Positions 32,411-42,100 of a DNA stretch of 53,938 nt are shown in pieces. The notes under the pieces were generated by a model. The model was not told where the DNA came from and ran no database searches. It saw only the letters and a program-made list of their open reading frames with translations. The translations under genes were made by a program, and so were the position numbers. The number at the start of each line of letters is the position of its first letter. Positions within the stretch are counted from its first letter, which is position 1. Source of the DNA: CAYRFU01 sp964423525 (lineage in GTDB: Bacteria > Vulcanimicrobiota > Xenobia > Xenobiales > JADMJV01); contig CAYRFU010000005.1 of NCBI GenBank assembly GCA_964423525.1, positions 1-53,938 on the forward strand, read 5' to 3'.

Positions 32411-34807
32411 ATGGTTAGCTTTCCCAGTCGCTGCGCAGCGCTAGCCTTTTTGACCGCCTTCGTAACCCTGGCGGCCCAGATCTTGATTCACCGCATGGTG
32501 TCGATCAAGCTGGTCAACAATTATGCCTTCCTCGTGATCTCTTTGACTCTTCTGGGGTTCGCCCACTCTGGGGTCATTCTGACCCCGCTGCTGGAGCGCT
32601 TCGAGCAGCGCTTCGGTGATGCTATCAGCTTCTGTACATCGGGTTTTGGGGTGGCCATGGTGCTGACTTCGGCCCTCTTCTACCGGGCCGGTATAGACTG
32701 GTTGCATCCGTTTTCGCGAACAGAATTTGTCGCTTCTTTCTGGCGCTTCATTCCTCTGGCTCTCCTCTATGCCGTTCCTTTTGTTTTCACCGGACTGATC
32801 CTGGGGGCTCTCCTCTCCCTACCGACTCTGAAAGCTCCCAGGATCTACTGTTACGACCTGGTAGGTTCGGCGCTGGGCGCGCTGGCGGCCTTACCTCTCA
32901 TCACCCAGGTGGGCGTAGAGACTTCGGTGATGCTGCTTTGTTTGTTTCTTTTAGTCGGAGGGCTGGCGCTGGTACGCCCTGACTCGGGCGCCGGTTGGTC
33001 GGCCCTGGTCTGTGGGCTGCTCTTGACTGGATTCGCGCTAGCCAAGCCCAACGCCATCTTCGCCATGAATTATGCTCAGGGAACGATCCTTGGTCGGGCT
33101 CAGATCCCGGATAACGGCTTCGAGCTAGAGCACCTGGCCTGGGACCCGCTAGCACGCATCGAGGTCACCCGGGTCCCGGTGCCTGAGCCGAAGAGCTTCG
33201 CCTACCCGGCTTTCATCGGGGGTAACGAGAAATTTCGCCAGGGCTTTCAAAGGATCATCACCCAGAACAATACCGCCTTCACTTTCGCCTATCGCTATTC
33301 GGGTGAGCCTGAAAGCCTCAAGGGCATCGAAGAGACAATCTATGCGGCCGCCTATGTGGCCAGTGATGTGGCCGAGCCGAAGGTATTGGTTATCGGCGTC
33401 GGAGGCGGATTTGACCTGCTCAACGCCCTCTACTTCGGGGCCCGAGAGGTCACGGGAGTGGAGGTCAATCCAGCCACCATCAAGATTCTCAAGAGGGACC
33501 TGAGGGACTATTTTCGCGGCTGGGTCGAGGACCCCCGGGTCCGGCTGGTCTTGGGAGAGGGGCGCTACTTTCTGACCAGCACTGAGGAGCGCTACGACGT
33601 CTTGCAGCTGTCTGGAGTCGACTCTGCTAGTGGCACCCCGGCGGCCGCCCATGTTTTTTCCGAGAACTTCCTCTATACCGAGGAGGCCTTCGATGAACAT
33701 CTGTCTCGGCTCACCGACGACGGGGTCTTGAACATGATGCGACTAGAGTGGAGCCCTCCGCGCGAGATGTTGCGCGCTCTGGCGACGGCGGTGGGGGCTC
33801 TGCGCCGGAGAGGGGTCAAGCAACCGGCTCAGCACATAGCCATAATCACGACCATTGAGGGGAACTTCACGGCTCTCCTGGTCAAACTGAAACCTTTTGA
33901 CGAGGCAGCCGTCGAGCGTCTGAGAGAGTGGACCGAGGCCAACCCCTACTTCTCCCTCTCGGCCGTTCCCGGCGAAAAGCCCGATCAGTCCAACGCCTAT
34001 CGGCACTTCTTGAGTCTGGGTGACCCCCTCCTCGAAAAAGCTTTTTTGGCCAGCTATCCTTTCGATATTCGTCCGGTGACCGATGACCGCCCCTTCTTTT
34101 TTCGCTTCTCCTACTGGTGGCACCTGACCAGTTCCAACCCTCTCGCGGCCTCGACCATTCCCGTCCTGGAACTCAGCGTCTTGCTGTTGTTGCTGACCTG
34201 CCTGTTGGCGGTAGCTCTGTGCGTTTATCTGCCGCTGAAGCTACTCTCTGAGCCGGTGGCTATTCCGTGGAGATACACCGTTTACTTTGGCGCCATCGCT
34301 CTCGGTTACCTGGCCGCAGAGATCGGCTTTATCCAGAAGTTTTCCCTGTTCCTTGGCCATCCCTATTACGCCCTCTCGGTCGTTTTAGCCGGACTGCTTT
34401 TCTTTACCGGAATAGGTTCTTTACTCTCAGAGCGATGGGCTTCTACCCCCGCAGCCCTCTTGAAGGTCAGCCTCTTGTTAGCGGTAGTGCTGGCCCTGCT
34501 GAGCCTGGCTACGTCCGGCTGGTTGACCGCCAACCTCACCCTTCCGTTTGCTGCTCGTTGCCTGATCGTGATGATGATGTTGGCCCCGGTGGGCATGTTG
34601 ATGGGCACTTTCATGCCTTCTGGTCTAGAACTGCTCAAAGCTGAGCAGCCCGCTCTAGCACCTTGGGGATGGGGCATTAACGGAATCTTCTCAGTGCTGG
34701 CGCCCATCGTTGGGATCGCCATTGCCACCACCTACGGCACCACCGTGCTCTTGCTAGCAGCGATACCGATCTATCTGCTAGGTGCGGCCGCTCTCCAAGG
34801 ACGCTAG
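32411..34807 (+). CDS. Polytopic membrane protein with spermidine-synthase-like domain
   Basis: 798 residues. Six or so N-terminal helices (1 to about 220), a cytoplasmic aminopropyl/methyltransferase-like Rossmann domain (about 300-560) and about seven C-terminal helices. The nucleotide-binding motif VLVIGVGGGFDLLNALYFGA followed by GVEVNP is that of the spermine/spermidine synthase superfamily. In such membrane fusions the donor and acceptor are generally unknown, and polyamine synthesis should not be assumed. It is convergent with the crotonase gene, 19 nt apart. Confidence 0.88.
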   Translation: MVSFPSRCAALAFLTAFVTLAAQILIHRMVSIKLVNNYAFLVISLTLLGFAHSGVILTPLLERFEQRFGDAISFCTSGFGVAMVLTSALFYRAGIDWLHPFSRTEFVASFWRFIPLALLYAVPFVFTGLILGALLSLPTLKAPRIYCYDLVGSALGALAALPLITQVGVETSVMLLCLFLLVGGLALVRPDSGAGWSALVCGLLLTGFALAKPNAIFAMNYAQGTILGRAQIPDNGFELEHLAWDPLARIEVTRVPVPEPKSFAYPAFIGGNEKFRQGFQRIITQNNTAFTFAYRYSGEPESLKGIEETIYAAAYVASDVAEPKVLVIGVGGGFDLLNALYFGAREVTGVEVNPATIKILKRDLRDYFRGWVEDPRVRLVLGEGRYFLTSTEERYDVLQLSGVDSASGTPAAAHVFSENFLYTEEAFDEHLSRLTDDGVLNMMRLEWSPPREMLRALATAVGALRRRGVKQPAQHIAIITTIEGNFTALLVKLKPFDEAAVERLREWTEANPYFSLSAVPGEKPDQSNAYRHFLSLGDPLLEKAFLASYPFDIRPVTDDRPFFFRFSYWWHLTSSNPLAASTIPVLELSVLLLLLTCLLAVALCVYLPLKLLSEPVAIPWRYTVYFGAIALGYLAAEIGFIQKFSLFLGHPYYALSVVLAGLLFFTGIGSLLSERWASTPAALLKVSLLLAVVLALLSLATSGWLTANLTLPFAARCLIVMMMLAPVGMLMGTFMPSGLELLKAEQPALAPWGWGINGIFSVLAPIVGIAIATTYGTTVLLLAAIPIYLLGAAALQGR

Positions 34808-34826
34808 CGGGAGCGAGTACGACACC

Positions 34827-35621
34827 CTAAAGACCCAGTGCCTTCTCGAGGTCGGGATGCCAACGGGGCTTTCGTTTATCCAAAAAGGCTCCCAGGCCTT
34901 CGCGCCCCTCATCGGAGCCGCGGGCTTGGGCGGTTGCTTGGGCGGTGATGGCGGTCTGTTCGGCGTGGGGAGTCTCCCAAATCTGACGCATGAGCGACTT
35001 GGTGGCGGCCTGAGCCCCGGTGGCTCCAGACAGCAACGCCCTGACCGTCTTGTCGACCTCCTCGTCGAGATTGTCGGCCACGGCGTGAACCATTCCGATG
35101 CGAAGCGCCTCCTCGGCCCCGAAACGGCTGCCCGTCAAGAAGCGAGCCCGAGCCTCGGAAAACCCGAGCCGACGCATCACGAAGGGGGAGATCACCGCGG
35201 GAACGATGCCCAAGCGCACCTCGGTAAAGCCGAAGAGAGCTTTGGGGCCGGCGATGGCCAGGTCCACACTGCAAACTAAGCCGCTTCCTCCTCCCAGAGC
35301 TGCCCCCTGAACTCTGGCCACCACAGGTTTGGGGCAACGGTCGATGGTCTCAAAAAGATTGGCCATGCGTCGGCCAGAAGCGCGGTTCTCGTCATCACTG
35401 GCGTGAGCCTGAGAACGCATCCAATCGATATCGGCCCCAGCTGAAAAAGATTTTCCCTCGCCAGCCAGCACGATCACTCGGGCGGCCGGGTCCTGAGCCA
35501 GGTTCTCGAAGGTTTGATTGAGTTCCTCAATAACGGTGGCGTTGAAGGCGTTGTGGACTTCCGGTCGATTGAGGGTCACCCGGGCCACACCCCGGTCGAT
35601 AGCGATTTTGATGGTTTCCAT
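34827..35621 (-). CDS. Enoyl-CoA hydratase/isomerase (crotonase) family
   Basis: 264 residues, normal for crotonases. The oxyanion-hole segments are KSFSAGADIDWM and GAALGGGSGLVCSVDL; one catalytic glutamate is present in FTEVRLGIVPA, while the position of the second is not glutamate-like. Overall pattern resembles methylglutaconyl-CoA hydratases (LiuC-like), which would act in leucine degradation, but specificity is inference. It starts at ATG 35621, divergent from the phosphofructokinase gene with about 78 nt between starts. A carboxylase beta subunit lies at 42478-44049. Confidence 0.9.
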   Translation of the reverse strand: METIKIAIDRGVARVTLNRPEVHNAFNATVIEELNQTFENLAQDPAARVIVLAGEGKSFSAGADIDWMRSQAHASDDENRASGRRMANLFETIDRCPKPVVARVQGAALGGGSGLVCSVDLAIAGPKALFGFTEVRLGIVPAVISPFVMRRLGFSEARARFLTGSRFGAEEALRIGMVHAVADNLDEEVDKTVRALLSGATGAQAATKSLMRQIWETPHAEQTAITAQATAQARGSDEGREGLGAFLDKRKPRWHPDLEKALGL

Positions 35622-35699
35622 CGCCGGAGCTTTTGCCCCCTCGGCAGGAATCCTTCCAGGAAGGTCCGAGTTCGGCCAGAGCAGAAGCAGCTTGGATAT

Positions 35700-37004
35700 A
35701 TGAAGACAGAAAACAAGCGATATGGAATTCTAGTGGGTGGTGGACCAGCCCCTGGAATCAACTCGGTGATCAGCTCCGTGACCATCGAGGCGACCAAGCG
35801 CGGCCACACGGTGATCGGAATCTACGACGGCTTCCGACACCTGATGGACGGTAACACCAAGATCGAGTTCCTGACCATCCCCAAAGTGACTCGAATCCAT
35901 CGCCTCGGCGGCAGCATTCTGCACACCTCACGAGCCAATCCCACCAAGAACGAAGTCCATCTCCGCAATACCGTCGAGACCCTCAAAGACATCGGGATCA
36001 CCCACCTGGTCACGATCGGCGGCGACGACACCCTCTTTTCAGCTACCACAGTAGCCGAGTATTCGCGGAAATACCTCAACCACGAGTTGTCCTTCTGCCA
36101 CGTGCCCAAAACGATCGACAACGACCTCCCGCTGCCGGCGGGCATCCCTACCTTCGGATTCGAGACGGCTCGAGCCGAAGGAGCCCGAATGATCTCCACC
36201 TACTTCACCGATGCACGCGCTACCGGCCGCTGGTTCGTGGTCGTGGCCATGGGCCGAAAGACCGGCCATCTCGCTCTGGGAATCGGCAAGTCAGCCTCGG
36301 CCACCTTGACGCTCGTGCCCGAGGAGTTCCCCAACCGGCTCAGTCTGCCCCTGATCGTAGACACCATCGCGGGCTCGGTGATCAAGCGGCTGGCCCTGGG
36401 TCGCCCTCACGGCGTGGCTATCGTGGCCGAGGGATTCCTGGAATTCCTCGACGAGGGAGAGCTGAAAAAGCTCCTGACCAGCCACCAATTCCTGGAGCAC
36501 GACGAGCACGGCCACCTGAGGCTGGCTGAGCTCAATTTCTCGGACATCCTCAAATTCTCCCTGCGCAAGCGCCTGGCCGAGTTCGGTATCGACCTCCGTA
36601 TCATCGACCAGGAGATCGGCTACGAGCTCCGCTGCGTCCCCCCCTGTGCCTTCGACATCGACTACACGCGCAATCTCGGCTTCGGGGCGGTCGACTTTCT
36701 TGAGAACGGAGGGACGAGCGCGATGATCACCATTCAAGGCGACCGCTTTGTGCCCATGACCTTCGCCGATCTTCAGGACGAGAGCACTGGCAAAACCCGG
36801 ATCCGAGCCGTTGATATCCGGTCTCTTTCCTTTCGCATCGCTCGCGAGTATATGATTCGCTTAAACAGGACCGATGTCGAAAACGAAGAGACCCTTCGTC
36901 GCTTGGCCTCGGTCGCTCACCTCTCGCCCGAGCAGTTCCGTCAAGAGTTCGACCACGTCCTGACCGACTACGTCCCGGTCGACCCAGTCCCGATTCAAGC
37001 CTGA
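35700..37004 (+). CDS. 6-phosphofructokinase, probably PPi-dependent
   Basis: I start at ATG 35700 (434 residues), where the family N-terminus YGILVGGGPAPGINSV begins; longer in-frame readings overlap the divergent crotonase. The motif GGDDT (107-111) and PKTIDND (136-142) carry the Asp and Lys that mark pyrophosphate-dependent enzymes, where ATP enzymes have GGDGS and PGTIDND. MGRKTG (184-189) is also present. It interconverts fructose 6-phosphate and fructose 1,6-bisphosphate, reversibly if PPi is the donor. No strong ribosome-binding site is visible. Confidence 0.93.
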   Translation: MKTENKRYGILVGGGPAPGINSVISSVTIEATKRGHTVIGIYDGFRHLMDGNTKIEFLTIPKVTRIHRLGGSILHTSRANPTKNEVHLRNTVETLKDIGITHLVTIGGDDTLFSATTVAEYSRKYLNHELSFCHVPKTIDNDLPLPAGIPTFGFETARAEGARMISTYFTDARATGRWFVVVAMGRKTGHLALGIGKSASATLTLVPEEFPNRLSLPLIVDTIAGSVIKRLALGRPHGVAIVAEGFLEFLDEGELKKLLTSHQFLEHDEHGHLRLAELNFSDILKFSLRKRLAEFGIDLRIIDQEIGYELRCVPPCAFDIDYTRNLGFGAVDFLENGGTSAMITIQGDRFVPMTFADLQDESTGKTRIRAVDIRSLSFRIAREYMIRLNRTDVENEETLRRLASVAHLSPEQFRQEFDHVLTDYVPVDPVPIQA

Positions 37005-37078
37005 ACGGGACCCTGTAGTGTCGGCTCCTGTTGGAGCGAGCGAATGCCCGGCCTGCGAGAGTGAACCAAAAGCTTAAG

Positions 37079-37091
37079 AAGTTGTAAACTT
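37079..37091. promoter_or_regulatory. Short palindrome upstream of the accessory island
   Basis: AAGTT-GTA-AACTT (37079-37091), a perfect 5-bp dyad, lies in the 173-nt gap between the phosphofructokinase gene and the kinase-like gene. It sits in the most A/T-rich part of that gap, where the promoter should be, though I cannot define convincing -35 and -10 elements. Confidence 0.3.
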
Positions 37092-37177
37092 TTTCGCAAA
37101 GAGTCCAATCGGAGAGGATCCTCGCACGGCGCCGTTGTAGAGGTTCAACAACCGCCTATGTCTTCTTAAGGACCACC

Positions 37178-38487
37178 ATGCACGAGGCTCTTAAAAAATC
37201 AATCTCGGTGGAGTTGGTCTCGTTCGTCGGAGAGAAAACCGATTCTCTACCGAAGACCAGACCGCTGCCACGTCTGCAAGTGACACCCAGCCAATTGACG
37301 AAGCATCGATCACTGAGGACGACCCAAGGGTCATTGCTGAGGCTAAGGGGAAGCCCAAACGAGAAAGTCGCGAGACTGGGACAACCCCGCCCCCGGCTTC
37401 CGAACCAAGCCCGACGGAAGTAGCCACCGGCATCGACGGCATCGTGCGAACGGTCGAAACGACCGCCCGTGGGAGCTTGGTAGAACTTGAACCGACCACC
37501 TCTTTGGTGGCCCCGGCCGGTCGCAATCCCTTCGCTGCCCACCTCAAGGCGGAACGTCCTCCCACCAGCCTGAGGACTGAAAGCTTCAATCTTTTTCAGC
37601 ACGATAGCCAAGGAGAGTTCGTTTGGAAGAAAGACGGGCCTCCCTCATCAGGCCACATTCACACCCACCCGATCGGGGTCCACGTTCACAGCGAAACGGG
37701 CGAGAGAATTCTTGTTAAGGGTGGCCCCAGCCACACCTTACGCGCGGATTTCGCTACCTCCAGATTCATGGAGATCGCTGATTTGGAAGCTCCCAGGTCT
37801 AGTCTCATCAAAGATGAAAAAGGGTTGCTCCTAGGGATCGAATTCTTGGAGGGCTACGAAGGAGGCATGGAGCTCCCCGAGCGCTTCCACGATGACGAGC
37901 GAATCCAAAAGGGTCTCCTAGTTCAGACCATGGTCTTCAACTACGACTGTGTCCCCTGGAACTTTATGTGGGAGAAGGAAGGCGGCCAGGGAGTTTCCTT
38001 CATCGACTTTGGCGCGAGTTGTGGTTCCCGAGCCCAGGGCGGTTTTAACGGTTTCCCCGACAAAGTGGACGCCGAGCAGCTCAGGCACGTCTTGACTAAT
38101 CCGCAGTTTGGCGGGCCCGCCAACCCGGCTTTTGACAACCTCGTTCCTCTTGCCCAGGTAGAGAAAGGCCAAATTGTCGTCAAGAAACCTGAACTGATGC
38201 GGGAAATGGTGACAACTCTCTCAAGAATCACTGACGAGTCTATCGATACAGTCGTTAGAGAAGCCTGGGAAGACATCCCTCGCGAAGAATCCCTAGCAGA
38301 TCTGCAAGGCCGACTTGCGAAGCTGGACTCGAAAAGTGAGTACAAATCCTCGTTGGCGCGACAGACCATTCAGGTCATTCTCGACGACTTCGAAGGAGAC
38401 CAGGCCGCCTATTTTGCTCACGCCCTCAAGGGCCGGCGAGACAGCCTTCTGGAAATGTTCAAACCCCATACGAGATCCGACTCATGA
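37178..38487 (+). CDS. Kinase-like protein with apparent -1 frameshift near its 5' end
   Basis: A good start site (AAGGA 6 nt before ATG 37178) opens a frame that ends at 37423. The long frame, -1 relative to it, is open from 37195 to 38487 but has no ATG, GTG or TTG until GTG 37444, which lacks a ribosome-binding site. The in-between sequence in the long frame reads as a Thr/Pro/Glu-rich linker, as at the start of the third island gene. The run A6 (37193-37198) lies at the earliest possible switch point. The body looks like an atypical (HipA/PI3K-like) kinase fold: lysine in RILVKGG, catalytic-loop-like NYDCVPWNFMW, then FIDFGASCGSRAQGG. If the frame does not switch, the protein is 347 residues from 37444. 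Confidence 0.6.
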
Positions 38488-38524
38488 GAATCCTTCCTAG
38501 AAACTCACCGAGTTTAGACCGACC

Positions 38525-39067
38525 ATGAACAGCGAAGTGAAAGCTCTTATTTCCAGGCTACAGGCCTGCGAGAGGTATAACGATACCACGATGATACTTC
38601 AGAATCTGACTGAAGACGCCAGTGGAGCACGGCTCGCTAAAGGAGTGAGAATCGAGGTCGGACCGATAGGTCGGATCAAGAGAGAGTCGGAAGCCCTTTC
38701 TCGAATCGAAGCCCTAGATTTGAGCTTCGCTCCGAAGCTGGTAGAAGTCATCGAAAAGGACGACTTCGGAGTTCTGGTGACACGGCTCGGAACTCATGAC
38801 GACCAATCTGTTCGCCAGGAGGAATTTGGCTACGAACCAGATTTCCGACTTTCGGTGCAAGCCAAACAACGACTCTACCGTGACGTGGACATGCTGACAA
38901 ACGCAGAACTCTACAATGGCGCCGTCCACAGATATGGGTGTTGGTATGTTCACAATGCTACTGACCAACTAGTCGTCTTGCCCTGGTTCCGCCTGACCGA
39001 GGACGAGTCGCTCGAAGAGCGGGAATCCTGTCGACAGGACTTCAAGCGAATGGTGGAGCTATCCTGA
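38525..39067 (+). CDS. 180-residue protein resembling a kinase N-lobe
   Basis: Start ATG 38525 is 37 nt after the kinase-like gene. Residues 40-90 (VGPIGRIKRESEALSRIE, then FAPKLVEVIEKDDFGVLVTRLG) follow the beta-strand, helix and hinge order of a kinase or aminoglycoside-phosphotransferase N-lobe, but the ATP lysine is not certain. Residues 115-165 (LTNAELYNGAVHRYGCWYVHN, LVVLPWF) resemble the degenerate catalytic half of small bacterial kinase-like proteins, without an HRD or DFG motif. It may be a pseudokinase, adaptor or antitoxin-like partner. Function unknown. Confidence 0.68.
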   Translation: MNSEVKALISRLQACERYNDTTMILQNLTEDASGARLAKGVRIEVGPIGRIKRESEALSRIEALDLSFAPKLVEVIEKDDFGVLVTRLGTHDDQSVRQEEFGYEPDFRLSVQAKQRLYRDVDMLTNAELYNGAVHRYGCWYVHNATDQLVVLPWFRLTEDESLEERESCRQDFKRMVELS

Positions 39068-39109
39068 ATCAGCAGTTGATGTGCTGAGAAGGAGCTGCTG
39101 GAGGCCGAG

Positions 39110-42100
39110 ATGTTCAACAAGCTCAACCAAATAGCCGGACAGAAGTTCCAACCGGCTCCCAAGCTCGCTAGTAGCAATCCACTCTCAGTGGAACCGGCCC
39201 TGCCAGAGCCGCTAGACGAGAAATCAACTCCCACCCTGAAGCCTTTTTCGGTCTACAGTAACAAAGAGTTTAAACCCCTGCCACTAGTCGAGGGTCTAGA
39301 CTACAAGCCTGCATATTCCAGTATTGAGAGCTTCTCAGAAGAGGAAACCTCTTCTGAGGAAAAGGAATCGTTTACCCACCAACCTGCCCATCTCTTTCCC
39401 CCCCCGCCCAAGTTACTGGTAGACTTAGATGAACCTCTTTCGAACTTCACGTCTTTTAAAGCGCACTCCCTCTCCACCGCCTTTATGACTGCAAGCCTTC
39501 GGAGTATGGTTGATGGGTCAAATTCCAACTACAAGGGTCTGGCCAAAGCCCACGGAGTAAAATCAGACATGCACGTTGGCGTGGAGCTTGAACCAGCTCT
39601 CGGTCAAGGCGCCGCCGAGAAGAGACTAATAGAATGGCGAATGGGTCAAGTCATCTCTCTCCTCGACGGGGGGCATCACGAAGTTGCCAAAGCAGTCGCT
39701 GAAGGTAAGCATGATCAACTTCTGGGGAAGTCTGTCCTAGAATCGAAGACCTCGGCTCAGAAGTCACCAGTGGCCAAAGTCAAAGCCTGGTTTGGCAAAG
39801 TGATTGAAGCCTTAACAAAGACGACGAAAGACCCGAGTTTCGCCCTGGCCGTTTCGATGACAACCGGCACTACTGGACCCGTCCTCTCATCAACCTCGGA
39901 AGCACTCAAGACACCTGATGAGACTGCTGAAGGCCCCTCGCCAACCAGCCCACCATCTGAAAAGGTCCTCGTTCCCCCCCTGTGGGGGAACAAAGTGACC
40001 TCGTCTACCCAATTAAACGAGTTGCTGGACGAGGTGGTGGAGATCCTTCTCAAGCCTACGCCCAGAAAATTCCGAGACGAGAGTGATTCAGTCGACCAAG
40101 AAACTTCATCGACTCAGCCAGTTACCAGACCCGAAAAGACCGAGGTCAAGACCGGCCAACTTTGCCTTGACCTGGGCCGATTGGGGCCGAAGTTCGGTGA
40201 CCGTTTGCCGGAGCCAGATACAGCAGAAACCAGTCAACCCGAATCGGCACCATCCGATCACAAAGATCAGTTCAAGCTGGACCTCTCACTCTACCAAAGC
40301 ACCCGGGACTGGCCGGGTGCTGAAATTGATTGCCATGAGTGGTCCTTAGAACTTGCCCGTGACCCAGATTATCGAGCAGAAACTGTTCCAGAAAACCTGA
40401 GAGCCGTCCGGGTCGGCATTCCTGGTCGGATTCGAACGGCAGCCGAGCTCAACGATCAACAGGTCACCGAGGTTCTCAATGCCCAACTCCAACCCGTCTC
40501 CATAGCCGCTGTCGGCGAGTTACTAGACCAGTTTCCCCACGATAAAAGGCCGCTAGCAACCGCTGCTCTGGAAGTGCTTTCCCGTTCTGCTAGTCTGGAC
40601 CACTATCAAAGCTTGGCCGACCACATTGAACTTAGGGGCAAGCCAGAAGAGGAAAACGGCAGTCACAAACCCGTAAAACTCTACTCAGAAGCTGATGGCT
40701 CGCTCGCCGACGCCTTACGCTACACCGTTTCGCGCAAGAGACTGTTCGATTGCAAAAGCCCTATCGAGTTGACTAATTGCAAAGACGAAGAACCCTGTCT
40801 TCTCCTCGATCAGGCCATGGTCAAACGACTAGAAGACAGCCCAGAGCTGGTCGATGAATTCGTGAAGGCCAAATCGCCGGTCCTCTGCCCTTCCATTCAG
40901 ATCGCAGGATGCAACCCTTCCACCGTAGCGAGTGCGGAGAGCCTACAGCCGAAACTGTCATCAATTGTAGCCGCAGCTGAGAAGGCGAAAGAAGCTGGCG
41001 TCAAGGCCTCATCGGATACCGATCTAGTCGAGCAGGTCCTCGACAGTTTGGCACGTGAGCGCCTGGCAGCGATCAACCCAGCCCTGCTTGACCGTTACGA
41101 AACAGTTCCGATCAAGCCGTTGAAAACCGATGAAAGCGCAGGAGAACTAGACACTCAGGCCCGGATCGCCTACCAGCTTAACGGAAGCCAGGCCATTACT
41201 CTCGAACAAACGACAAAGATACTCGACAAAGTCCCAGAAGAGTGGAGGTCAATGGCTCGTGAATTGGTCAGCCAAAATTCCGAGGTCCAAAGCCCGAGGG
41301 CGATGTCCCAACTAGCCCGTACACAACTTCGCCGAATCCACGAGTTTGCTAAAACCGTTGGAGTCGAAGCTGAGGACATCCGTTTCGTTGTATACGACTC
41401 CAAAAAGAGCTACGGAGTTTATAGTCACCTTTTTAAGGAAGCCAATCTGAACCAGCTACGACCTTCGCAATTTGTAAGCCAAGGGGCACTCCCGGACGTT
41501 CGCGAAAACCTCAAAGGCAAAAAGCAACTCTATGTAATTTTGGATGACTATGCCGGCTCAGGCGAAAGCCTCTTAATTGACGCCCGTCGTAGGGTCCGTA
41601 ACCTGGTCGGAAAGGATCCTCAAATCGTCTGCGCCCCTTCAATTTCAACGACGCAAGCTTTTGAGGCGCTCAACAGAGCTCGGAGGCCAACGATCGACCC
41701 CAACTGCCAGCTGATAGCAGGTCGGGTTATCGCTTGTGTCGAGGATAGCCCCCTGGCTATTGAAGGCGACAGAGCCTACCGATCAGCTGTCATCGGCGGA
41801 CTTGGCGATGACTGCGGATGGAGTCGGACTGGTTCCTGCGTCTCCCTACCTTACATGGGCCCGGATAACAACGGCTCCCTCTTCGGGGGAGACATGTTTA
41901 ACCCTTTCTTCGTCATCAATGGCAATACGTCCGCCTGTAAATCGGCAGGGCAGGTGAGGCCGATCACCGACCTTCTTGAGCCTGTCGCGCGGGGGGAACT
42001 TCAAGCGCTCGGTCACGACCTTGAACAAAGGCCGAGTCTCAAAGGAGAGGATGTGGAGCCGCTCGGTGACCGCGTCATCGAAGTTCTCGCCTTAGCCGAA

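Noticed and set aside
35514..35699. Longer N-terminus for phosphofructokinase
   Set aside because: The extra residues run antisense to the crotonase gene, and the family N-terminus begins at ATG 35700.
37156..37611. Minus-strand frame of 151 codons opposite the start of the kinase-like gene
   Set aside because: No ribosome-binding site or recognisable motif, and it conflicts with the well-supported plus-strand island.
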